Shown here: positions 1-6,219 of the stretch, piece by piece
How positions within the stretch are numbered: the stretch's first letter is position 1
Layout of the letters: the number at the start of each line of letters is the position of its first letter
Source of the DNA: Chitinophagaceae bacterium
GTDB lineage: Bacteria; Bacteroidota; Bacteroidia; Chitinophagales; Chitinophagaceae
Reading direction: 5' to 3'
Assembly (NCBI GenBank): GCA_947468255.1
Contig: CANIMM010000090.1
Location: forward strand, 1 to 10,193
Length of the DNA: 10,193 bases
Notes under the pieces: model-generated
Databases searched by the model: none
What the model was told of the DNA's origin: nothing
What the model saw: only the letters and a program-made list of their open reading frames with translations
Program-made: the position numbers and the translations under genes

Positions 1-392
1 ACATGCCATATTGATTAATTAAAAATTAATAAATTAAAATACCTACACGGGGAATAAGTTAGGGAGAGTGGGAGGCTTAATAATATAACCGTCCATTTGA
101 ATGGGCCATTATCTTTCCGGCTATAGTTTGTTCAACTTCATTGGCCCCGGGTGAACGGGGGAAGACTCAAGTACCATGTAATTTTGCAGCATTAATTGCT
201 GACCAGCAGTACTTATTCTTTATACAATTTTTTATTTATCGGGTCATTCGATCCGTTGAATAAATGCAGACTGTATAAATTAGCCCCGGAAAAAATCCGG
301 TATCAGATTACGCAATGATGTTGTATTATAGCGGAGAAGACAATTCCAACAACTTACTCCAACCCCTAGGTGCTAGCCCAAGGACTTATTCC
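1..392. other. Intergenic stretch downstream of holB; no gene recognised
   Basis: No reading frame here looks coding on either strand, and I recognise no tRNA, tmRNA, RNase P RNA or riboswitch motif. The first 50 bases are very AT-rich. The rest holds several small palindromes: CCATT/AATGG at 93-104, CCCCG/CGGGG at 145-160, CAGCA/TGCTG at 187-201 and CCGGA/TCCGG at 286-300. None is followed by a clear T-run, so none is called as the holB terminator. It could be a decayed gene, a spacer or an unrecognised structured RNA. Confidence 0.5.
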
Positions 393-1610
393 TCAATGGA
401 TCAAAATTAGCGAATTGTTGGTAATAATGTGGTACAACTTAATAGTGAGGGCATGAAAGAGCATTTTTCCGTTGGCATTTCGCTCAATATAATAGCTGGC
501 TTTGTCTAATTCATGCACAATGGCCTCTTGCTGGTGAATGGTACATAGTTTATTTAAGCGCAGGGCAAAGTCTTTTTCATTGGCTGCGATGGATAGCGAA
601 TCCGCCGTTTTTTCATCTACCACGCTCAGTCGGATGGCCTGTTCTAGCAAATGGGTGAAATATTTGAGAAATTGCTTTTGTTTTTCCCTGCCCTGTTTAC
701 TCATGTCTTCTATCCATTTCACCTGACCGCCTAGATTTTTTTTGGAGATTAGGTTCAGCCATTCCCTTAAAGTAATTTGCCAGTCGTCCTCTGCTTGTTC
801 GAGCAGTTGCAATGCTTCGCGGTAGTTTCCCTCGCTCAGGGCTGCAATCTGTTGTGCTTTTTCAATCGGCACCCCCATTCTTTGGGCCAATGCTGATTCT
901 ACTTCCAAATTGGATAGCATGGGAATTTTTACCAATTGGGTTCTGGATAGGATGGTTGGCAAAATAAGGTCTTCATTTTCTGCTACCAGTAAAAACAACG
1001 TGTTGGGAGGCGGTTCCTCTATTAGTTTTAATAATTTGTTGCCGTTTTTGGTGAGGTATTCCGGCATCCATATGATTAAAATTTTATATTCACTTTCAAA
1101 ACTTTTTAAACTGATTTTACGGGTAATATCATTGCATTCATCGGAAGTGATGTTGCCTTGTTTATTTTCGGCTCCTATAAATTGGAGCCAGTCGTACACG
1201 TTACCATAGGGTTGGGCATCTATAAATCTTCTCCATTCGTTGATATAATCTGTACTAATGGGCTTGTCGCCTGACTTTCGGGGTATCACCGGGTATGAAA
1301 AGTGGATATCGGGATGAATGAGCTGACTGGCTTTAACACAGGCGCTACAGACTCCACAAGAGTCATTGAAATGGGTAGGTTGAAGGCTAGCGGTGGCAGG
1401 CTCCCCAAAAAGAGAGGGTTCGGGATTGTTTTTTATTTTGCCATTTACCTGTTCACAAACAATGTATTGGGCAAATGCTAGTGCAAGCGCCAGCGCACCG
1501 GAACCTTCCTTGCCTAAAAATAATAAAGCATGGCTCAGCCGGTTATGCTGTACCATTTGAATCAATTGCTCTTTGATCTCCTTTTGTCCTATACCTTTTT
1601 CGAATTGCAC
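393..1610 (-). CDS. holB: DNA polymerase III subunit delta prime (clamp loader)
   Basis: This is the delta prime subunit of the clamp loader, which opens the beta sliding clamp and places it on primed DNA in the cytoplasm. From a GTG start at 1610 the protein has 405 residues. A degenerate P-loop (GKEGSGAL, about residues 33-40) lacks the Walker lysine, as expected for the non-hydrolysing delta prime subunit. A cysteine cluster (C52, C85, C88, C91) fits the zinc module of the family. The clamp-loader motif EEPPPNT lies near 198-204. The usual SRC motif reads SRT (about 222-224). The frame is open further, to a TTG at 1670 and an ATG at 1637, but both lie inside the terminator hairpin of the upstream peroxidase gene, and the family alignment naturally begins at QFEKGIGQKE. 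The family call is firm; the GTG start is inferred. Confidence 0.9.
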   Translation of the reverse strand: MQFEKGIGQKEIKEQLIQMVQHNRLSHALLFLGKEGSGALALALAFAQYIVCEQVNGKIKNNPEPSLFGEPATASLQPTHFNDSCGVCSACVKASQLIHPDIHFSYPVIPRKSGDKPISTDYINEWRRFIDAQPYGNVYDWLQFIGAENKQGNITSDECNDITRKISLKSFESEYKILIIWMPEYLTKNGNKLLKLIEEPPPNTLFLLVAENEDLILPTILSRTQLVKIPMLSNLEVESALAQRMGVPIEKAQQIAALSEGNYREALQLLEQAEDDWQITLREWLNLISKKNLGGQVKWIEDMSKQGREKQKQFLKYFTHLLEQAIRLSVVDEKTADSLSIAANEKDFALRLNKLCTIHQQEAIVHELDKASYYIERNANGKMLFHALTIKLYHIITNNSLILIH

Positions 1611-1614
1611 AGCA

Positions 1615-1642
1615 CAAAGTAAAATAAAAAAAGACATCCAAA
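1615..1642 (-). promoter_or_regulatory. Probable holB promoter overlapping the peroxidase terminator
   Basis: Reading the minus strand, TTTG (1642-1639) is followed after 17 bases by TACTTTG (1621-1615), which is one base short of the Bacteroidota -7 consensus TAnnTTTG. The GTG proposed as the holB start follows 4 bases later, so the mRNA would be leaderless or nearly so. The -33-like box lies in one arm of the terminator hairpin. Inferred from sequence match only. Confidence 0.4.
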
Positions 1643-1667
1643 GATTTTTAAATCCCTGGATGTCTTT
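1621..1667 (-). terminator. Rho-independent terminator of the peroxidase gene
   Basis: A perfect 11-bp inverted repeat, AAAGACATCCA (1630-1640) and TGGATGTCTTT (1657-1667), encloses a 16-nt loop. The loop can extend the helix through GATTT/AAATC. Read on the minus strand, the stem runs straight into a T-rich tail (1621-1632). It lies 20 bases past the stop of the peroxidase gene, the classic place for an intrinsic terminator. Confidence 0.85.
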
Positions 1668-1686
1668 CAAAAATATTTTTGTAGCC

Positions 1687-2259
1687 TTACAGTTTACTGG
1701 TCAACTCATCACTCAAAGGAGTAACATTGCTGTTAAACTTAGTAATGAGCTTGCCATTTTCGTCCAATAAAAATTTATTAAAATTCCATTTTATTTCGGC
1801 ATCCAAGACGCCATTTTCGCTTTTATTGCATAGCCATTTGTAAATAGGAGCTGTATCATCGCCCTTAACTGAGATCTTGGCAGCCATTGGAAAACTAACT
1901 CCATAATTCTTTTTGCAGAATTCTTTGATTTCTGAGTTGGAACCTGGTTCCTGTCCGCCGAAATTGTTTGCCGGAAACCCAACTATCACCAAGCGGTCTT
2001 TGTATTTCTTGTAAAGCGCCTCCAGGCCTTCATATTGTGGAGTATAGCCACATTCGGAAGCGGTATTGACAATTAATATTTTTTTGCCTTTAAAGGAGGC
2101 AAAATTGATTTTCTTTCCATCAAGTGATTCCACAGAAAAGTCGTAGATCGATTTGGTGGCAACCTTTTGAGGTAAAGGGTCTTCATGATTGTTCATAGGA
2201 GCATTGGTTAGTGCCATAGCTGAAATCAGTGTTGCTGAAATGAGTAGTGATTTTAACAT
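1687..2259 (-). CDS. Glutathione-peroxidase-like thiol peroxidase, exported
   Basis: A member of the glutathione peroxidase family that reduces hydrogen peroxide or organic peroxides; bacterial cysteine forms generally use thioredoxin. The 190-residue protein starts with a signal-peptide-like hydrophobic stretch (residues 1-20, with Ala-X-Ala-like candidate sites), suggesting a periplasmic or membrane-anchored location. The peroxidatic cysteine is C70 in NTASECG. The rest of the catalytic tetrad is visible as Q103 (GGQEP), W158 and N159 (WNFNKF). C115 (EFCKK) lies where the resolving cysteine of thioredoxin-dependent members sits. The second family cysteine, in FPCN, is replaced by alanine (FPANN). 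It is followed by a strong terminator and separated from comF by 167 bp, so it is probably its own transcript or the end of a comF transcript. Confidence 0.9.
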   Translation of the reverse strand: MLKSLLISATLISAMALTNAPMNNHEDPLPQKVATKSIYDFSVESLDGKKINFASFKGKKILIVNTASECGYTPQYEGLEALYKKYKDRLVIVGFPANNFGGQEPGSNSEIKEFCKKNYGVSFPMAAKISVKGDDTAPIYKWLCNKSENGVLDAEIKWNFNKFLLDENGKLITKFNSNVTPLSDELTSKL

Positions 2260-2426
2260 GTTGATTTATATTTTAAATGGTAACGATTGAGAAAAGCTTT
2301 TGTTTATAAAATTTGAAAGTACTTCTTTTTTTCGGAACTAAAAATCCTGCTATTTAAAATAAGGGGATGGGATGCTTTGGGAAATGACTCAATGGATTGC
2401 GGCCAAATAGAAAGCGTACAATATCC

Positions 2427-3128
2427 TTACTTGGTTGCCATCGACAAAGTAGCAAGGCTTAGTTGTACGTTGGCGGTTTGTGCAATGGAATGTCCGCAAG
2501 CTTCTAGGGTGGCTCCCGTAGTGATTACATCATCTACTAACAGTAAATTTTTATTGCAAAGTATTGTAGGGTCTTTCACTAGGAAGCTATCTGCTACATT
2601 TTCCCAGCGTTCTCTTCGGTGTTTTTTGGTTTGGGTTTCGGTATACCGCTGCCGGATCACATTGCCTGCCATCACAGGGATATGCATGCTGGCTGAAATG
2701 CCGTTACATATTACGGCAGCCTGGTTGAAACCCCTTTTTCTTTCTTTTTCAGGGTACAAGGGGAGCGGAACTAGATAATCTATGTTTTTGAATCGATTGC
2801 TGTTCAATAGGCTTTTGGCCATTAGTTCTCCTAAAAAGTAGCCAATATCCTGGTTGCCTTTGTATTTTAATTGGTGAATCAGCCGCTGTATGAGGGTCTC
2901 CTTGGCAAAATAAAATTCGCTGTGAGCAGCTACGAGCGGAATTCTTCCCCAAAATATTTTCTCAATGGGGTTGTTGGCATGTTGGGCAAAGTTGGTATGG
3001 GGCAACTGGTTGATACATTGTAAGCAAAGCAGCTGTTTATCATTCAATAGATCCGATCCGCATCCTGAGCAGGTATGAGGGTAGAAAAGGTGGAGAGTGT
3101 CAAAAATAATAGATTGGAGCGTCGGCAT
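2427..3128 (-). CDS. comF: ComF family phosphoribosyltransferase-like protein
   Basis: A ComF/GntX family protein. In naturally transformable bacteria ComF helps DNA uptake or handling of the incoming strand; in many others its role is unknown. The 233-residue protein has an N-terminal zinc-ribbon pair (C20-x2-C23 and C35-x2-C38), then a type I phosphoribosyltransferase domain with the basic RGFNQA segment (about 132-137), the TQTKKHRRERWENV stretch and the PRPP-binding motif LLLVDDVITTGAT (about 195-207). This is the full family layout. It starts at the first ATG, three bases after a GGGAG that is too close to act as a normal ribosome site. It lies 140 bp downstream of radA, with a hairpin in between. 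Involvement in competence here is not shown by the sequence. Confidence 0.9.
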   Translation of the reverse strand: MPTLQSIIFDTLHLFYPHTCSGCGSDLLNDKQLLCLQCINQLPHTNFAQHANNPIEKIFWGRIPLVAAHSEFYFAKETLIQRLIHQLKYKGNQDIGYFLGELMAKSLLNSNRFKNIDYLVPLPLYPEKERKRGFNQAAVICNGISASMHIPVMAGNVIRQRYTETQTKKHRRERWENVADSFLVKDPTILCNKNLLLVDDVITTGATLEACGHSIAQTANVQLSLATLSMATK

Positions 3129-3214
3129 CTCCCAATATATTAAAAAAAAGGATCATTTTTATTGATATCGACCTTCCAATAGGGGCTAATTGGTTGGGAA
3201 ATGGGTTTTAGTTC

Positions 3215-3253
3215 AAGCGAAAAAAGACCTATTTATAGGCGTTTTTTTCGCTT
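3215..3253 (-). terminator. Terminator-like hairpin after radA
   Basis: A long imperfect hairpin: an outer stem AAGCG plus an A-run (3215-3225) pairs with a T-run plus CGCTT (3243-3253), and an inner stem CCTA/TAGG (3228-3231, 3236-3239) closes a TTTA loop. A-tract on one side and T-tract on the other make it terminator-like in both directions. It lies 16 bases beyond the radA stop, so it most likely ends radA transcription before comF. Confidence 0.7.
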
Positions 3254-3268
3254 CAAAAAATGCTTTTT

Positions 3269-4642
3269 TTAAAATAAATACTGGTACAATTCTTCTACCT
3301 TGGCCAGGGGCACGACTTCGATATTGAATTTAATTTTGTTGAGTGATTTAGCATTGTACTTGCTGACAATAATTTTTTCGAATCCCAATTTTTCTGCTTC
3401 TGCAATTCTTTGTTCGATTCTATTCACCGCCCTGATTTCTCCGCTTAGTCCCACTTCACCTGCAAAACAAAAATGTTGGTTGACCGGAATGTCTTCGTAA
3501 CTGCTCAGCAAGGCGCAAACAATTGCCAAGTCGATGGAGGGATCTTCTACTTTTATGCCTCCTGCAATGTTTACAAACACATCTTTTACACCAAAATGAA
3601 AGCCCCCTCTTTTTTCAAGTACGGCTAATAAAAGTTGTAGTCGGCGAAGGTCAAAACCACTGACGGTTCGTTGCGGTGTTCCATACACACTTTGTGTAAC
3701 CAATGCTTGTCCTTCTATTAACAGTGGACGCATTCCTTCGATGGTAGCAGCGATGGTAATGCCACTTAATTGTTCTTCCTTTTGTGTGATTAAAATTTCA
3801 GAAGGGTTACTTACCGCGCGCATTCCTTCACTGGTCATTTCGTAGATGCCCAATTCTGATGTAGAGCCAAATCTGTTTTTAAGTGTCCTCAAAATTCGGT
3901 AGGCATAATGACGGTCACCTTCAAATTGTAGTACGGTGTCTACCATGTGTTCTAAAATTTTCGGGCCGGCAATATTTCCATCCTTGGTAATATGCCCGAT
4001 TAAAAAAACGGGGGTGTTGGTTTCTTTGGCAAATCGTTGCAGCTCTGCGGCGCATTCCCTTATCTGGCTTACACTTCCGGGCCCGCTCTCTACAAACGGC
4101 GACTGTAAAGTTTGGATAGAATCTACAATTACCAGCTGTGGTTTTAATTTTTTTATTTCTTGAAAAATTGTTTGGGTATTGGTTTCCGTTAGTAAATAAA
4201 AAGAATCGCTTTTGATACCGACTCTGTCTGCGCGCATTTTGATTTGCTGTTCACTTTCTTCTCCACTAATGTATAAAGTAACTACATCTTTAAGTTGTAA
4301 ACCGATTTGTAAAAAGAGGGTTGACTTACCGATGCCTGGCTCACCCGCTACCAATACGATACTGCCCAATACGATACCGCCACCGAGTACACGATTTACT
4401 TCCGCATCATTGGTAATGATTCTTTTTTCTTCGGCACTGCTGACTTCATTGATTGAAATGGTTTTTAATTTTCCTATTCCGTTATATTCCTTCCATTCAT
4501 TATTTTCTTTCTTGTCATTTCCCTTTACAATTACTTCTTCTACAAAGGTATTCCAGCTTTCACAGCCGGGGCATTTTCCAACCCATTTGGCACTTTCATA
4601 TCCACATTGCTGACAAAAAAATCCTGACTTTGTTTTGCTCAT
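3269..4642 (-). CDS. radA: DNA repair protein RadA (Sms)
   Basis: RadA is a RecA-related, DnaB-like hexameric ATPase that helps process recombination intermediates and drives branch migration. The 457-residue protein has the complete layout: a C4 zinc finger (C10-x2-C13 and C24-x2-C27), a Walker A motif GEPGIGKST (100-108), a Walker B region LVIVDSIQ (170-177), the RadA signature KNRFG (255-259), and a C-terminal Lon-protease-like domain (roughly 290-457, with DLRRLQLLLAVLEKR and GGIKVEDPSIDLA). The Lon-like domain lacks peptidase activity in known RadA proteins. The start is the first ATG, where the zinc finger begins. A TACATTTA (4654-4647) immediately upstream resembles a -7 box but is weak. 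It heads the leftward gene group. Confidence 0.96.
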   Translation of the reverse strand: MSKTKSGFFCQQCGYESAKWVGKCPGCESWNTFVEEVIVKGNDKKENNEWKEYNGIGKLKTISINEVSSAEEKRIITNDAEVNRVLGGGIVLGSIVLVAGEPGIGKSTLFLQIGLQLKDVVTLYISGEESEQQIKMRADRVGIKSDSFYLLTETNTQTIFQEIKKLKPQLVIVDSIQTLQSPFVESGPGSVSQIRECAAELQRFAKETNTPVFLIGHITKDGNIAGPKILEHMVDTVLQFEGDRHYAYRILRTLKNRFGSTSELGIYEMTSEGMRAVSNPSEILITQKEEQLSGITIAATIEGMRPLLIEGQALVTQSVYGTPQRTVSGFDLRRLQLLLAVLEKRGGFHFGVKDVFVNIAGGIKVEDPSIDLAIVCALLSSYEDIPVNQHFCFAGEVGLSGEIRAVNRIEQRIAEAEKLGFEKIIVSKYNAKSLNKIKFNIEVVPLAKVEELYQYLF

Positions 4643-4663
4643 GTTGTAAATGTAATTCGTAAA

Positions 4664-4706
4664 ATTTGAAAATGCGAAAATGAGAAAATAGGAAATGGTG
4701 GAAATG
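4664..4706. repeat. Degenerate purine-rich GAAAATG repeat
   Basis: Just upstream of radA the plus strand carries five irregular copies of a GAAAATG or GGAAATG unit in succession (around 4668, 4676, 4683, 4691, 4700). Short units of this type recur between genes in many Bacteroidota genomes, to my recollection. The array would lie within or just above the radA promoter. Confidence 0.45.
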
Positions 4707-4875
4707 AAAAAAAATAAAAATTCCAGCTGGTAAAAATCAGAAAATTTGTTTCCGTCGAAATTAGAATCAAAAAATTCTTTATGGTGAGAAAACCAGGATA
4801 AAATTGCTAAATCAGGGTCGCAACAAAATATTTTTTGAGTGATTTTTTTTGTTTTATTGAGAGCGGAATAAGGGG

Positions 4876-4916
4876 TTGCTGAAAAGCAAAAGGGTTAGCA
4901 TTGCTGCTAACCCTTT
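4876..4916 (-). terminator. Twin hairpins, terminator-like on the minus strand
   Basis: Two adjacent perfect hairpins. TTGCT (4876-4880) and AGCAA (4885-4889) close a GAAA tetraloop. AAAGGGTTAGCA (4889-4900) and TGCTAACCCTTT (4905-4916) form a 12-bp stem around the loop TTGC. On the minus strand the larger stem is followed by TTTTGCTTTT, which suits an intrinsic terminator; on the plus strand the tail is TTTATACTT, less convincing. No annotated gene ends here, so it may end an unrecognised transcript or serve as an operator. Confidence 0.5.
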
Positions 4917-5016
4917 ATACTTACTAACCCATTAAATTCTATTGCTAAATTACTATTTGCTCCCAAATAAAAAAATATTTTTTTAAAAATGTTAATAACT
5001 TTTAGCCTTTCAGCAA
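4876..5016. repeat. Imperfect inverted repeat spanning 141 bp
   Basis: The segment at 4876-4892 (TTGCTGAAAAGCAAAAG) reappears inverted at 4999-5016, differing by one substitution and one extra base. The 9-bp ends TTGCTGAAA and TTTCAGCAA match perfectly. The interior is AT-rich and contains the 12-bp hairpin. No target-site duplication is visible, so calling it a miniature transposable element would be speculative. Confidence 0.35.
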
Positions 5017-5575
5017 GCGGGCAATCAGCAGTCTAAATTGAATCTATATATATGATTATCAATTAGTTATTAATAATTTAATGGATACCAAAACTAGCGC
5101 CCACTAGTTAAAAAATAATATTAATGCACAAATTTAATTTGGTTTGTAATGTAAACTATTTTAAATTTGAGACTTATTTGTAAATATTAAATCTTTGGTT
5201 ATCATTGCTTATAAATTAGGAGTTTTTATAGTTGGAACTCAAGTGAAAATAGCTAGAAAATAATGACGAGAGAAGGGAAAAAAGATTCGGTGTGTAGTTG
5301 TCTCCTTGTTGAATTTTTGTAGCTATAATTCACATTATAATAAACATTTTTACATCGCCCTTTTGAAGTGGGTATTCAATGGCTGCCATTTATTTTAAAG
5401 GAACAGATATAAATAATATCATATACAATTGATCGCTTGTCCAACAATTGGCCCTCAAAATGGCATTGGATCGATTCAGGTCGATTCGGGTCTATTTCCA
5501 GCGGTTATCGATCAATTTAAGGCCTATTTGGAAACCCTATTTGATTATTTCGACCTAGTCCCTAATAAACGACCA

Positions 5576-5878
5576 ATGTCTAAATTTGAACCTCTAAACC
5601 CCTTATTACACGCCCAATTACGATTGGCAGTAATGAGTCTGCTAATGCAAAATAAAGAAGCGGAGTTTACTTTTTTGAGAAAAGAAGCCAATGCCACCGC
5701 AGGAAATCTGAGTGTCCAGATCAATAAACTAAGCGCAGCAGGCTATATTGAAGTGGTAAAACAGTTCAAACAACACTATCCTCAGACGATCTGTAAAATA
5801 ACCCCCAGCGGAGTGGAAGCCTTTGAAACCTATGTAAAGGCGTTGCGGGCATACTTGAATCCCAATGGTCAATGGTGA
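5576..5878 (+). CDS. Winged-helix transcriptional regulator (MarR-like)
   Basis: A 100-residue single-domain DNA-binding protein of the small winged-helix type common in Bacteroidota, resembling the PF13601 group. It begins with the helical stretch LNPLLHAQLRLAVMSLLM (7-24), followed by the helix-turn-helix (about 29-56, recognition helix around TAGNLSVQINKLSAAG), the strand GYIEVVKQF and a wing ending ITPSG (75-79). No sensor domain is present; ligand and targets are unknown. ATG 5576 is chosen because the family alignment starts here. The frame is open back to a TTG at 5429 (49 more residues, not recognised), so a longer form is possible. The last five residues (PNGQW) and the stop codon lie in the adjoining repeat array. 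The ABC operon downstream has its own promoter box, so linked function is unproven. Confidence 0.82.
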   Translation: MSKFEPLNPLLHAQLRLAVMSLLMQNKEAEFTFLRKEANATAGNLSVQINKLSAAGYIEVVKQFKQHYPQTICKITPSGVEAFETYVKALRAYLNPNGQW

Positions 5879-6040
5879 ATTGTGAATGGTGAATGGATAA
5901 CTGAATAATGGATAATTGAAAACTGATAACTGATAGTGTGCTGGATGAATTAGGGTAATCGTTTAGAAACACCAAGATGGCCGATCTTGCACCATTGACC
6001 ATTGACCATTGACCATTCACTAAGCCTCCATTGACCATTC
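5864..6040 (+). repeat. Interspersed element, copy 1 (7-bp-repeat arms, conserved core)
   Basis: The left arm (5864-5896) is built from 7-bp units AATGGTS, and the right arm (5991-6020, with more at 6029-6040) from the complementary unit CCATTSA, four of them in perfect register. The core holds a second 7-bp repeat (AACTGAT twice, 5921-5934), a 22-bp block (5932-5953) found identically and inverted at 10040-10061, and a block GTTTAGAA plus about 28 bases (5961-5996) conserved in copy 2 and, in part, copy 3. The arms could pair into a long cruciform or RNA stem. Such arrays give rise to spurious NGQW-type ORFs. Confidence 0.85.
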
Positions 6041-6064
6041 AATCACTTGTTGCGTTATGCATCC

Positions 6065-6099
6065 AACCCCCGTCAGGGTTTACAACCGCTGACGGGGTT
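6065..6099. repeat. REP-like palindrome
   Basis: A strong hairpin: CCCCGTCAG (6068-6076) pairs with CTGACGGGG (6089-6097), extended outward by AA/TT with one bulged C, and inward by GGTT (6077-6080) with AACC (6084-6087) around a TAC loop. It is GC-rich in an AT-rich surround and lies inside the repeat cluster, like the REP palindromes of other bacteria. It lacks a T-tail, so it is not a standard terminator, although it could stop or stabilise read-through from the regulator gene. Confidence 0.7.
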
Positions 6100-6105
6100 C
6101 ACTCC

Positions 6106-6167
6106 GCAGCAAGCTGGCCGATCTTTCACCATTCACAATTGACCATTCACCATTGACCATTGACCCC
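6106..6167 (+). repeat. Interspersed element, copy 3 (partial)
   Basis: The 28 bases at 6106-6133 match the conserved block of copy 2 (9997-10024, inverted) at 25 of 28 positions and that of copy 1 (5969-5996) at 24 of 28, by hand count. They run into more CCATTSA units (to 6167), as in the other copies. The 22-bp core and the left arm are missing, and the REP-like palindrome takes their place, so the family is modular. Confidence 0.75.
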
Positions 6168-6196
6168 CTCCGAACAATTCTTCCCCCAATCCGTTT

Positions 6197-6204
6197 TACC
6201 TTTG
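6197..6204 (+). promoter_or_regulatory. -7 promoter box of the ABC operon
   Basis: TACCTTTG matches the Bacteroidota -7 consensus TAnnTTTG exactly and ends 15 bases before ATG 6220. It therefore supports that start over the upstream TTG at 6160, which lies in the repeat array. No convincing -33 TTG is seen at the usual distance. Confidence 0.6.
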
Positions 6205-6219
6205 TCACCAAACAACCAC

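Larger units (their letters stand above)
4643..5575. other. Long AT-rich divergent intergenic region
   Basis: About 930 bp lie between the divergent radA and winged-helix genes. Most of it is strongly AT-rich with stops in all frames. It should hold the radA promoter at the left and the regulator's promoter at the right. It also holds the purine-rich repeat, the twin hairpins and the 141-bp inverted repeat listed separately, plus a small palindrome AACTAG/CTAGTT at 5092-5109. From about 5430 the base composition becomes less AT-rich, and the frame of the downstream regulator is open from a TTG at 5429. A tandem pair of 10-mers TCGATTCRGG occurs there (5471-5490). Confidence 0.6.

Noticed and set aside
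393..1670. HolB with 20 extra N-terminal residues
   Set aside because: The extension is encoded by the terminator hairpin of the peroxidase gene and starts at TTG; the family similarity begins after the GTG at 1610.
5263..5322. 19-codon ORF starting ATGACGAGAG
   Set aside because: Very short, no ribosome site and no similarity that I recognise; expected by chance in 900 bp of intergenic DNA.
5766..6038. 90-codon minus-strand ORF with NGQWSMVNG-type residues
   Set aside because: It is a translation of the CCATTSA repeat array and the reverse of the regulator gene's 3' end; such ORFs are spurious products of these repeats.
5864..6170. CRISPR-like array
   Set aside because: The units are 7 bp and contiguous, without spacers of regular length, and no cas genes are present.
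6160..6219. TTG start giving the ABC ATPase 20 more residues
   Set aside because: The TTG is part of a repeat unit and lies upstream of the TACCTTTG promoter box, so it would not be in the main transcript.
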